This document shows positions 24,576 through 32,824 of a DNA stretch of 46,123 nucleotides, piece after piece. Location: assembly GCF_902489635.1 (NCBI RefSeq), contig NZ_CABUAN010000014.1, forward strand, positions 1-46,123, in the 5' to 3' direction. Below the pieces are notes generated by a model. The model was not told the origin of the DNA and searched no databases. It saw nothing but the letters and a program-made list of their open reading frames with translations. Each line of letters opens with the position of its first letter. Position 1 is the first letter of the stretch. A program made the translations under genes and the position numbers. The DNA comes from an uncultured Porphyromonas sp. Its GTDB lineage: Bacteria; Bacteroidota; Bacteroidia; Bacteroidales; Porphyromonadaceae.

Positions 24576-25181
24576 ATGCAGCCGCTACCGGTCAACGAGA
24601 TCTTCTACAGCCTCCAGGGCGAGGGAGGACAGATGGGACGCGCGATGCTCTTCGTGCGACTCTCGGGGTGCAATCTCTCCTGCGACTACTGCGATACAGA
24701 CTTTGCGGGGCATCAGCTCATGACCCCTCAGGAGATCTTAGCGCAGCTGGAGAGCTACCCCTGCCGTGACATCCTCTGGACTGGTGGCGAACCGACCTTA
24801 GCACTGCGGGAGGAGCATATAGCTTTCTTTCACGAGCATGGCTATCGTCAGTCTATCGAGACAAATGGCACACGCCCCGTGCCTCGGGGACTGGACTACG
24901 TCACCTGTTCGCCCAAGCCAGAAGCAATAAGTGGCCTGCAGGAGCGTTTTGTAGATAACTACCCTGACGGCATCGATGAGGTGCGCTGGCCCCTACAACT
25001 AAGTGCTCCCCTACCGCCACCCATTGAGCAGCTGGCCGAGGCACGTCGTTACTATGTCAGCCCCGTAGAGGAGACGGGCGTAGAGATGTCGGCCGTTGTG
25101 GCGCGCTGTATGGACTTTGTCTTAGCCCACCCCGAGTGGCGGCTCAACGTACAGCTACACAAGTTGCTAGGGTTTCGCTAA
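24576..25181 (+). CDS. queE: 7-carboxy-7-deazaguanine synthase (radical SAM)
   Basis: QueE is a radical SAM enzyme that rearranges 6-carboxy-tetrahydropterin to 7-carboxy-7-deazaguanine. The 201-residue product has the cluster motif CNLSCDYCDTDFAG with Cys32, Cys36 and Cys39, preceded by the family signature EIFYSLQGEGGQMGR. WTGGEPTLAL near 69 binds SAM, and TCSPKPEA near 110 is typical of QueE. The start at 24576 is preferred: it follows the queD stop by one base, while upstream codons overlap queD without similarity to the family. It is part of the operon from 24149. Confidence 0.93.
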   Translation: MQPLPVNEIFYSLQGEGGQMGRAMLFVRLSGCNLSCDYCDTDFAGHQLMTPQEILAQLESYPCRDILWTGGEPTLALREEHIAFFHEHGYRQSIETNGTRPVPRGLDYVTCSPKPEAISGLQERFVDNYPDGIDEVRWPLQLSAPLPPPIEQLAEARRYYVSPVEETGVEMSAVVARCMDFVLAHPEWRLNVQLHKLLGFR

Positions 25182-25196
25182 GTAAACGGTTTAACC

Positions 25197-27194
25197 ATGA
25201 AAGTCTCGTCGTCACATATTCGCTGGTTGCTCGTGCTACTCCCGTGCGCTATGGCGCTCTGTAGCTTGATGAGCTGCAAGAGTGTGACGCTGAGCAAGGC
25301 GGAGCTGTACGACCATACGGGACGCTATGCCCTCGCAGCCGATAGCTACTACACGCTCTACCGCAAGACCTCTCGCAAGAAGCCGGAGCGACGGGCTTAC
25401 CTAGCTTTCAAAGCTGCGGAAAATTACCGACGACTGGGCAACACACCCCGCGCGCTCAACTGCTACAACCTAGCGCTCTCGGGCGACTACCCCGACTCGA
25501 TCCTTCACCTACGCATTGCTCAGGAACTACAACAGCTAGCGCGCTGGCGGGAGGCGGGCAAAGCTTACGAACAGTTTCTAGAGTACTACCCACACGATTA
25601 CTTCGGACGCATAGGCCTGGAGAGCGTGCGTCAAGCCGATTCGCTCCTCGCCCACCCCACGGGACACACGGTTGAGACGGATCGACTCTTGATTTCTCCC
25701 TATGCCGAGTTTGCCCCTTGCTATGCACCAGATGGCACGATACTCTACTTCACCAGTAGCCGTGTGCCTCTCCGTGATATGCTGCAGGAGAGCGAGGTGA
25801 CGGGGCTGGGGACGAACAATCTCTATATGATCAAGCAAGACGCCTCGGGCAAGTGGTCTCGCCCCGACAGCGTGCCGGGCAGTGTCAATACGCCCGAAGA
25901 TGAAGGTACCCCCTCCATCACGGCAGACGGCAACACGCTCTACTACTCCTATGCTGAGCAAAGCTCCACCTACGACCGCACCGTGCAGATCTACAAAGCG
26001 TCTAAGTCTAGCCAAGGGGGCTGGGGCAAAGGCGAGCGCGTACCCATCTGGGAGGACTCGCTACGTATGGCGGCGCACCCCGCCATTGACGCTTCGGGAC
26101 GATACCTTTACTTCGTGAGCGAGGGAGCTGGCCTGGGTGGCAAAGACCTTTACCGCATATCCCTCAGCGAGCATGGCTGGGGTAAGCCAGAGAACCTCGG
26201 CAACGAGATCAATACGCCTGGCGACGAACTCTTTCCCACGATGGTGGGCGACAGTACCCTGTACTTCTCCTCCAATGGACGTGTGGGGCTGGGCGGACTA
26301 GACCTATACAAAGCGCAGATGGACTCGCTCGGCGGGTGGCAGGTGACGCATCTGGGCGCTCCGATGAACTCCACCGCCGATGACTACGCTCTCACCTTCG
26401 CTCCGAAGCCGCAGTCGGGCTTGGCAGAGGAGGGTTACCTCTCCTCGACTCGTGGCGACCAGCGTGGACGACCACATCTCTACCGTTTCTCATTGCCCGC
26501 CACCATCATCCGCATCGACGGCTTCGTGATGGACCGTGAGGGGTACGGCATCCCGCAGGCGACGGTACGCATTGCCGATGAGCAAGGTTTGCTCGCCACG
26601 CCCATTGTCTCGACACGTGACGACGGCTCTTTCGTCCTTGAGATCGCGGGGTCCAACCGCTACGTGCTACACGCCTCGCACCCGGACTACCTCAACCAAT
26701 ACATGCCGCTCGTGACCGACAGTGCCACCGAGAGCACCGACTACTTGGTTGACTTTTACCTAGCTTCGCGCCTGCACTCGGAGCAGATCCACGACATCTA
26801 CTACGACTTTGACCGAGCTTCGCTACGCCCCGAGGGAAAGAAGAGCCTCGACTACCTAGTCACGCTCCTAGAGCAAAACCCCGACGTGCGCCTAGAGCTG
26901 AGCAGTAACACCGATCGCAAGGGTTCGCAGGCATACAATCAGAAGCTCTCGCAGCGTCGTGCGCAGAGTGTCGTCGACTATCTTATCGCCAAGGGCATTG
27001 CGGCTGACCGCCTAGAGGCTCGTGGCTACGGCAAGGAGCGCCCTTACGTAGTGACCAAAGGGATGGCGGCGCGCTTCGATTGGCTGCCCGAGGGGCAGGA
27101 GCTAACGGCCGAATGGGTCGGCGCGCTGACTGAAGAGCAGCAAGTCGTCTGCGACCAGCTCAACCGTCGCACTGAGTTTACCGTCATACAATAA
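25197..27194 (+). CDS. porE: PorE-like T9SS lipoprotein (TPR, PD40 propeller, CRD, OmpA-like)
   Basis: The 665 residues show the four-part order of P. gingivalis PorE, a periplasmic lipoprotein that links the T9SS to peptidoglycan. A lipobox LMSC gives lipid-modified Cys27. TPR-like helices occupy about 35-150. A propeller of PD40-type blades (for example DGTILYFTSSRV, DGNTLYYSYAEQ and STLYFSSNGRVGLGGLDLY) runs about 165-430. A carboxypeptidase-regulatory-like domain follows (about 440-525, IDGFVMDREGYGIPQATVRI). The OmpA C-terminal peptidoglycan-binding domain (about 530-620) has IYYDFDRASLRPEG and NTDRKGSQAYNQKLSQRRA. It follows queE by 15 bases. The function fits the five T9SS-like cargo genes just upstream. 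Confidence 0.85.
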   Translation: MKVSSSHIRWLLVLLPCAMALCSLMSCKSVTLSKAELYDHTGRYALAADSYYTLYRKTSRKKPERRAYLAFKAAENYRRLGNTPRALNCYNLALSGDYPDSILHLRIAQELQQLARWREAGKAYEQFLEYYPHDYFGRIGLESVRQADSLLAHPTGHTVETDRLLISPYAEFAPCYAPDGTILYFTSSRVPLRDMLQESEVTGLGTNNLYMIKQDASGKWSRPDSVPGSVNTPEDEGTPSITADGNTLYYSYAEQSSTYDRTVQIYKASKSSQGGWGKGERVPIWEDSLRMAAHPAIDASGRYLYFVSEGAGLGGKDLYRISLSEHGWGKPENLGNEINTPGDELFPTMVGDSTLYFSSNGRVGLGGLDLYKAQMDSLGGWQVTHLGAPMNSTADDYALTFAPKPQSGLAEEGYLSSTRGDQRGRPHLYRFSLPATIIRIDGFVMDREGYGIPQATVRIADEQGLLATPIVSTRDDGSFVLEIAGSNRYVLHASHPDYLNQYMPLVTDSATESTDYLVDFYLASRLHSEQIHDIYYDFDRASLRPEGKKSLDYLVTLLEQNPDVRLELSSNTDRKGSQAYNQKLSQRRAQSVVDYLIAKGIAADRLEARGYGKERPYVVTKGMAARFDWLPEGQELTAEWVGALTEEQQVVCDQLNRRTEFTVIQ

Positions 27195-27214
27195 TATATA
27201 GAGTGACCTAAGCA

Positions 27215-27781
27215 ATGATACATTACCAAGCAGATCCAGACCTAGCGGGCGTCTATCTCATCGAGCCAGACTGCTACGGCGATGCGCGGGGCTACTTTGC
27301 CGAGACTTACCGCACGGCAGATTTTGCAGCGACCGTCTCGCCTAGACCATGGGTGCAGGAAAACGAATCCTCCTCCGTCCGTGGCGTCTTGCGGGGTCTG
27401 CACCTTCAGCGGGGCGAAGCTAGCCAAGCGAAGCTGGTGCGCTGCGTAGTGGGCGAGATCATGGATCTGATCGTTGACCTACGACGAGATAGTGCCACTT
27501 ACGGGCAGTGGCGCAGCTATCATCTCTCGGAGACAAACCATCGGCAGCTCTACATCCCGAGAGAGTTTGCGCACGGCTTCCTCGTACTCTCGGAGCAAGC
27601 GAAGTTTCTCTATAAGGTGGACAACGGCTACGCCCCCGAGAGCGAGCTCTGCATACGCTATGACGACCCGCAGCTGGCGATCCCCTGGGAGTCGTGGGGC
27701 ATCGCACCCGAAGAGCTGATCCTTTCGAACAAAGACCTACGGGGCATCTCCCTAGCCGACTACACCGCATCACGCTTTTGA
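27215..27781 (+). CDS. rfbC: dTDP-4-dehydrorhamnose 3,5-epimerase
   Basis: The enzyme epimerises dTDP-4-keto-6-deoxyglucose at C3 and C5 for dTDP-L-rhamnose synthesis. The 188-residue product is normal length, with DARGYFAETYR near 23-33, the catalytic His63 in LRGLHLQRGE, YIPREFAHGFLVLSE near 113-127 and Tyr133 in FLYKVDNGY. It precedes rfbB by 11 bases; rfbA and rfbD are not in the window. The product feeds lipopolysaccharide or other surface glycan. Confidence 0.94.
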   Translation: MIHYQADPDLAGVYLIEPDCYGDARGYFAETYRTADFAATVSPRPWVQENESSSVRGVLRGLHLQRGEASQAKLVRCVVGEIMDLIVDLRRDSATYGQWRSYHLSETNHRQLYIPREFAHGFLVLSEQAKFLYKVDNGYAPESELCIRYDDPQLAIPWESWGIAPEELILSNKDLRGISLADYTASRF

Positions 27782-27792
27782 CACCTTACGCT

Positions 27793-28938
27793 ATGACTTC
27801 ATACCGACATACCTACGCTGTGACTGGAGCTGCTGGCTTCATCGGCACTAACCTCGCTTACTACCTGAGCGAAGCCCTCGCCCCTGACGAGCGAATCGTA
27901 CTGATCGACAAACTAACCTACGCTGGCAACTACCGCTCCATCGAACCGCTCATCAACAACGAACGGGTCATCTTCGTGCAGGCAGACATCTGCGATGCCG
28001 AAGCGATGGATGACCTCTTCACCCGCTATGCGCCGCACTTCCTGATCAACCTTGCTGCCGAGAGCCACGTCGATCGAAGCATCGAGGACCCCGCCATCTT
28101 CGTACGCACCAATATCCTCGGCGTGCAGACCTTGCTAGATACTATTCGCAACCATTGGTCTACCACCAGTGGACGAGGCTCTTATCCCGTATGGCAGGAA
28201 GGGCGTATGATGCTCCAGGTCTCCACGGATGAGGTGTACGGTTCGCTTGGCAAGGAAGGCTTTTTCGTAGAGAGCACACCGCTCGACCCGCGCAGCCCTT
28301 ACAGTGCTGCGAAAGCTTCGGCAGATCTCCTCTGCCAAGCGGCCGTTCACACGCACCATGCCCCAGTCGTTTGGACTAGATGCTCGAACAACTATGGTCC
28401 CTACCAGTTTCCCGAGAAGCTCATCCCGCTCGTCATCCGCCAATGTCTCCTTGGCAAGGAGATACCGATCTACGGCACGGGCGAGAATGTGCGTGACTGG
28501 CTCTACGTCACCGACCATTGTCGTGCACTCCACCTCGTGGTGACCCAGGGGAAAGCTGGTACAGCGTACAATATCGGTGGCCACAATGAGCATACCAATC
28601 TAGAGATAGTCCGCATCATCATCAACCAGCTACACGATCGTCTGAGCAAAGAGCCAGCGCGTGCCGAGCGCATCTCTGAGATCTTAGGCACTCAGGTTCA
28701 GCCCGAGCTAATCAACGAGCAGCTGATCACCTTCGTTCGCGATCGTCTCGGTCACGACGCTCGCTACGGCATCGACCCTACCTTCATTCATAAGGAGCTA
28801 GGGTGGCTACCCTCGATCCCCTTTGCCGAGGGCATCGGCTACACGATCGACTGGTACCTCGACCACTTCGACTGGGTCAAGGGTATCACCGATGAGGACT
28901 ACCAGCACTACTACCAGCAGATGTACAGCGGACGATGA
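27793..28938 (+). CDS. rfbB: dTDP-glucose 4,6-dehydratase
   Basis: This extended short-chain dehydrogenase converts dTDP-glucose to dTDP-4-keto-6-deoxyglucose with bound NAD. The Rossmann motif TGAAGFIGTN is at 11-20, the catalytic Thr-Asp-Glu at 145-147 (STDEVYGSLG), and the YxxxK pair is Tyr170/Lys174 in SPYSAAKAS. The 381 residues match the family length. ATG 27793 is chosen because upstream in-frame codons (from 27694) overlap rfbC and do not resemble the family. The next gene overlaps by four bases. Confidence 0.95.
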   Translation: MTSYRHTYAVTGAAGFIGTNLAYYLSEALAPDERIVLIDKLTYAGNYRSIEPLINNERVIFVQADICDAEAMDDLFTRYAPHFLINLAAESHVDRSIEDPAIFVRTNILGVQTLLDTIRNHWSTTSGRGSYPVWQEGRMMLQVSTDEVYGSLGKEGFFVESTPLDPRSPYSAAKASADLLCQAAVHTHHAPVVWTRCSNNYGPYQFPEKLIPLVIRQCLLGKEIPIYGTGENVRDWLYVTDHCRALHLVVTQGKAGTAYNIGGHNEHTNLEIVRIIINQLHDRLSKEPARAERISEILGTQVQPELINEQLITFVRDRLGHDARYGIDPTFIHKELGWLPSIPFAEGIGYTIDWYLDHFDWVKGITDEDYQHYYQQMYSGR

Positions 28939-29492
28939 AGGTCTACGGCATAGACGACGAGTCGCGGCTCTTTTACAAAGGCGAAGCACTCCTTCGCCCG
29001 GGCTACCCCTTCTTCGTTCCACACCTCGAAGCAGAGTGGTGCGCTATCCCTTCGCTCGCCATCAAGATAGGGCGGACGGGCAAGTGCGTGGCATCTCCCT
29101 TTGCCGAGCGATATATCGAGTCGTGCGCTGCTGGCTGGGACATCACCAGCCGCTCGCTACTTGCTGAGCTACGCGAGGCGAGCGCGCCATGGGAGCGTGC
29201 TAAGGTGTACGACGGCAGTGCCGTAGCCCTCGACTGGCAACCCCTTGACACAACGCTCGCAGAGCACTTCACGCTAACCCTCTCCGAGCAGAGCTGGACG
29301 CTCGCCCGAGAGGTGGTCCGCCAAGCACTTTCGCTCCTCTCCGAGTGCCTCACCATTCACACGGGCGACGTACTCCTACTCAACGCTATCCCCATAACAG
29401 CGGCTCCCGCCATTGCTCCCGAGCAACAGCTCTCCCTCACGCTACAAGCAGGCGAAAAGCTTCGCTCCACTACCCTACTACGCATCAAATAA
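28935..29492 (+). CDS. Fumarylacetoacetate hydrolase-fold protein, small form
   Basis: The 185-residue protein matches the core of the FAH family. Metal-site residues are visible as PHLEAEW (Glu-x-Glu near 32-34) and the Asp in GWDITSR near 69, with AKVYDGS supplying the usual Lys-Asp near 89. Family members hydrolyse or decarboxylate beta-diketo acids, but the substrate here is unknown. It is shorter than classical FAH hydrolases (about 250-300) and lacks their N-terminal domain. It overlaps rfbB by four bases (ATGA), an unexpected partner for dTDP-sugar synthesis. Confidence 0.75.
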   Translation: MKVYGIDDESRLFYKGEALLRPGYPFFVPHLEAEWCAIPSLAIKIGRTGKCVASPFAERYIESCAAGWDITSRSLLAELREASAPWERAKVYDGSAVALDWQPLDTTLAEHFTLTLSEQSWTLAREVVRQALSLLSECLTIHTGDVLLLNAIPITAAPAIAPEQQLSLTLQAGEKLRSTTLLRIK

Positions 29493-29528
29493 AGCATCAA
29501 TATCGAATCGTCTTAAAACCCCTTCACT

Positions 29529-30176
29529 ATGGCTATTGTATCTCCCTCCCTCCTCAGTGCTGACTTCCTGCATCTCGCCGACGAGATCACGATGATCAAC
29601 GAGAGTCAGTGCGACTGGCTCCACATTGACGTGATGGATGGTGTATTTGTCCCGAATCTCTCCTTTGGCTTTCCCATCATTGAGGCGATACGCCCCATCT
29701 GTCAGAAGCCTCTCGACGTGCATCTGATGATCGTCGAGCCGTGGAAGTTCATCGACCAGTTTGCCAAGCTCGGCATCCATATTATGAACGTACATTACGA
29801 GGTGTGCCCTCACCTGCACCGCACGCTACGGGCTATCCGTGAGGCGGGTATGCGTCCAGCCGTCACACTCAATCCGCACACCCCCGTGGAGCTTCTCACC
29901 GACATCCTCTGCGAAGCCGACATGGTGCTCCTCATGAGTGTCAACCCCGGCTACGGCGGGCAAAAGTTTATCGAGCACTCTATCCGCAAGGTCGAGCGTC
30001 TGCGCAAAATGATCCAAGAGCAGGGTCTCTCCACCCTCATACAGGTCGATGGCGGGGTCAACCTCGAGACGGGTCGCCAGCTCGTCGAGGCGGGTGCCGA
30101 CTCGCTCGTAGCTGGCAGTGCCGTCTTTAAGGCACCCAGCCCCAAGGATATGATCGCACAGCTACACGCCTTGTAA
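29529..30176 (+). CDS. rpe: Ribulose-phosphate 3-epimerase
   Basis: Rpe interconverts ribulose-5-phosphate and xylulose-5-phosphate in the pentose phosphate pathway. The 215-residue TIM barrel has SPSLLSADF at the N-terminus, the metal-binding WLHIDVMDGVFVPN (His32, Asp34, Asp37), His65 in LDVHLMI, MSVNPGYGGQKFIE near 136-149 and VDGGVN near 174 with the second catalytic Asp. It lies 36 bases after the FAH-like gene in the same operon. Confidence 0.96.
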   Translation: MAIVSPSLLSADFLHLADEITMINESQCDWLHIDVMDGVFVPNLSFGFPIIEAIRPICQKPLDVHLMIVEPWKFIDQFAKLGIHIMNVHYEVCPHLHRTLRAIREAGMRPAVTLNPHTPVELLTDILCEADMVLLMSVNPGYGGQKFIEHSIRKVERLRKMIQEQGLSTLIQVDGGVNLETGRQLVEAGADSLVAGSAVFKAPSPKDMIAQLHAL

Positions 30177-30218
30177 GCCACCTTGCACTACCTCGTCCGA
30201 GGGCTACACGCCACAATC

Positions 30219-31739
30219 ATGCGCCCAGCATTGGTGACACTTCTGTCGCTAGTGCTGGGCATTCATCTAGGTAGTCTCGGGCTACTGGCAGCGCAGTGGT
30301 ACTTCCTCGGCATCGCCGTGGCGACACTCCTCCTCGTCCTCTCTAGACTTTGGCGCAAAGCACTCCTCGCTGGCTCCGCTTGGTACCTACTCCTTCTCTG
30401 CTCAGGAGCTTGTCTAGCCACCATACCACGAGAGCGGGTAGCGCAGCTTCCACAGCCCTGCAAAGAAGCGACTTACCTCGTCACCATCTCCCGTCCGCCC
30501 ACTGCGCGTGAGCAGGGCTGCCGTGCCGAGGCTATCATCGAGCAGGCGACAGACCCAAGTGGAGCTCTCCTAGCTCACTGGACTGGCCAGCGCATCATGC
30601 TGTACCTATATAATGACTCGCTGCAGCTCACGCCTCGCACCAGTTACCTCGTCCGTGGACGGCTCACACCACTAGAGCAAGTCTCCTCGTCAAGCTATCA
30701 GCACTACCTCCTCTCACGAAAGGTCTCGGGCGTGCTATCCACCTCCACAGCTGAGCCTTGCAATGAGCCAACGACCACCTACTGGTCACGATGGGATCAA
30801 CTACGCTACCTCGCCTATACCCTCCAGCAGCGCATCGGAGGCACGCTAGACGAGATCGACCGGCTTACCCCGCTACAGCGAGAGACGCTCCGTGCTATCT
30901 GCCTAGGCGATCGCTCCGAAGGTACCATCGCAGAGGGACAGTTTCGCTCCGTAGGCGTCGCACATCTGCTGTCGGTCAGTGGCTTTCACGTTGGGGTCGT
31001 CTTACTACTCATCTACTGGCTGATACGCTATCCGCTACGGCTCATACGCAACGTCCACACCGCTTACCTTCTGCGCTGGAGCCTCACTCTCATAACGGTA
31101 TGGATCTACGCTTTTATCTGCGGACTCTCCATCCCGACACTCCGCGCCTCGCTTATGTTCTCCATCTTTGCTGTAGCACGTCTCCTAGGGCGCTCCACCG
31201 ATCGGCTGAACGTCTGGGCGCAGGCGGCTGCCCTCCTGCTTATTATCTCACCCTACGCACTCTTTGACGTAGGCATGCAGCTCAGCTTCGGAGCGGTGCT
31301 AGCCATCTTTGTCACTTGGGGCGCACTCAACCAACGCATCACGCCGAGTAGCTCCCGTATCGTCAGCTACCTTTACTACCTCATCGTCACGACCCTCGCC
31401 GTACAACTCTTCGTCTGGCCTATCCTCGCACGCAGCTTCGGCACCACAGCCATCTGGCTACTCCTCGCCAACCTCCTCCTGTCGCCTCTAGCCACGCTGC
31501 TCATCATCACGGGGCTAGTCACCATGGGACTGCTCGCCCTCGGGCTCCCCACGACGCTCCTACCGCTGCTTCTCATCGGTGTGAGCGATCTCACCAGCGG
31601 TGCGATGACACTCCTCGAGCAGCACTTCACCGCTCAGCTCACCATCACCATGCCGCTCTGGCTCTGCATCGCTTACTACCTCCTCCTCTACGCCTGGGTG
31701 CAGTACCTCCTAGCCCGTCCCCGCCCCATACGCGTCTAG
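30219..31739 (+). CDS. comEC: ComEC/Rec2-family DNA uptake channel, short form
   Basis: ComEC forms the inner membrane channel for DNA uptake in natural competence. The 506-residue product has an N-terminal pair of membrane helices, a soluble OB-like region (about 80-190), and the competence core with the hallmark HLLSVSGFHVGVVLLL near 248-263 followed by about seven membrane helices. The C-terminal metallo-beta-lactamase domain of longer ComEC proteins is absent, as in many Bacteroidetes. ATG 30219 is preferred to the TTG at 30183, since it begins at the first hydrophobic helix. It is the last gene of the operon. Confidence 0.88.
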   Translation: MRPALVTLLSLVLGIHLGSLGLLAAQWYFLGIAVATLLLVLSRLWRKALLAGSAWYLLLLCSGACLATIPRERVAQLPQPCKEATYLVTISRPPTAREQGCRAEAIIEQATDPSGALLAHWTGQRIMLYLYNDSLQLTPRTSYLVRGRLTPLEQVSSSSYQHYLLSRKVSGVLSTSTAEPCNEPTTTYWSRWDQLRYLAYTLQQRIGGTLDEIDRLTPLQRETLRAICLGDRSEGTIAEGQFRSVGVAHLLSVSGFHVGVVLLLIYWLIRYPLRLIRNVHTAYLLRWSLTLITVWIYAFICGLSIPTLRASLMFSIFAVARLLGRSTDRLNVWAQAAALLLIISPYALFDVGMQLSFGAVLAIFVTWGALNQRITPSSSRIVSYLYYLIVTTLAVQLFVWPILARSFGTTAIWLLLANLLLSPLATLLIITGLVTMGLLALGLPTTLLPLLLIGVSDLTSGAMTLLEQHFTAQLTITMPLWLCIAYYLLLYAWVQYLLARPRPIRV

Positions 31740-31752
31740 CTACGCCCCCCTA

Positions 31753-31783
31753 TTGCCTATTTGCATGAATAACACTACATTTG
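31753..31783 (+). promoter_or_regulatory. Promoter of the 31815 lipoprotein gene
   Basis: TTG at 31753-31755, 20 bases, then TACATTTG at 31776-31783, matching the consensus. A leader of about 25 bases follows. Confidence 0.6.
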
Positions 31784-31814
31784 CTGTAGAGGTTGTTCAC
31801 TTAACTAACACACT

Positions 31815-32264
31815 ATGCACAACAAAATCACTAATCTCAGACAGATACTGTGCATGACCCTACTAGCCATCGGCGCAGTACTCGCAAGCGTCTCCTGCAG
31901 ACAGGAAGTGCGCAAAGACCCAAGCGTGGCTCTTATTGGGACAGCCTGGGAAATGCTAGACACGCTCTATAATTCGAACGATACGTTAGTCGTATTGTCT
32001 ACGTCACTCCACTTCGAGAGTGCCACCGCAGGACACTATCTCCTGAAGATGGCAGATGATCCCGAAAGCATCACCTACCCGCTCCTATATAAGTATCTAG
32101 CAGCACAAGATTGCTACCAGATCTATTCCAACCTTCCTCCCGATGCCGGCATGATTATAGACACTTGCTGGGCTAAAGTGGACTGGGAGCACAACCTTCT
32201 CTGGTGCTACGGAGACAAAGATCTGAAGGATCAGGATCCAGACTTCTGCCGCCGTATCAAGTGA
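31815..32264 (+). CDS. Hypothetical lipoprotein
   Basis: A 149-residue product with a lipoprotein signal peptide whose lipobox reads ASVSC (Cys28). The mature part has Trp and Tyr-rich strands (for example IIDTCWAKVDWEHNLLWCYG) and two extra Cys that may pair. I recognise no family. It has its own promoter, separate from the comEC operon, and repeat element C begins 44 bases after it. That element's first hairpin is the only visible terminator for this transcript. Confidence 0.75.
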   Translation: MHNKITNLRQILCMTLLAIGAVLASVSCRQEVRKDPSVALIGTAWEMLDTLYNSNDTLVVLSTSLHFESATAGHYLLKMADDPESITYPLLYKYLAAQDCYQIYSNLPPDAGMIIDTCWAKVDWEHNLLWCYGDKDLKDQDPDFCRRIK

Positions 32265-32308
32265 CGCGTCAAGCCAAAGTTCTGACCTGACGCTCTAGCA
32301 AGCCGCTT

Positions 32309-32697
32309 TACATATCTTTACGGGAAAATTCGTCCGATTCCCTCCTTTCTCGAATATCCACGTGGAAAATCTCAAATCTCCACGTGGATATTTTTTATTT
32401 TCCACGTGGGCGTCATTCATTTCCTCCGAAGTTTCATTTGATTCCTCCGAGGAATTTTTTATTCCCCACGTGGAAAATAAAAATTCTCCACCTGGATATT
32501 TCAAAATATCCACGTGGAAATCACTTTTCCCCGACACAGATCCGTATCGATATGTAGTCGAATCTAAATTATTGTAACACGCCGAGGTTGAATTTCCCCA
32601 GCCTGAGATAACGCATCATAATCGCTCTGTCAGGAGCTACACATCAGCGACAAACGAGAAGTCGAGAGGTAGATGAGCTCATTGTATATAATACGTC
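32309..32697. repeat. CCACGTGG mosaic repeat element, copy C
   Basis: The sequence is colinear with copy A (5097-5474): TACATATCTTTACGGG head, hairpin AATATCCACGTGGA at 32353-32366 with its complement at 32379-32392 followed by a T-run, one CCTCCGAAGTTTCATTTGAT unit (copy A has two), a second CCACGTGG palindrome, and the identical 30-base block 32611-32640. The tail reads GATGAGCTCATTGTATATAATACGTCAGCC. The open frames within it on both strands are repeat translations. The first hairpin may terminate the upstream gene. Confidence 0.85.
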
Positions 32698-32743
32698 AGC
32701 CTGGATTCTTAGATTCAATAGTCGCAATAAGAAAATAAAGAGG

Positions 32744-32751
32744 TATCTTTG
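32744..32751 (+). promoter_or_regulatory. -7 promoter box for aspA
   Basis: TATCTTTG matches the consensus and gives a leader of about 70 bases. No -33 TTTG is seen at the right distance. Confidence 0.5.
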
Positions 32752-32824
32752 CCAAACGGATTGTACAGTCACGCTTCGGTGACCGACCTTCACAGCGAAA
32801 TACAGATAATACAACTATATAGAT

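Noticed and set aside
27694..27792. Extended N-terminus of rfbB from 27694
   Set aside because: The extra 33 residues overlap rfbC, are Arg/Pro-rich and do not match the Rossmann-fold start seen from 27793.
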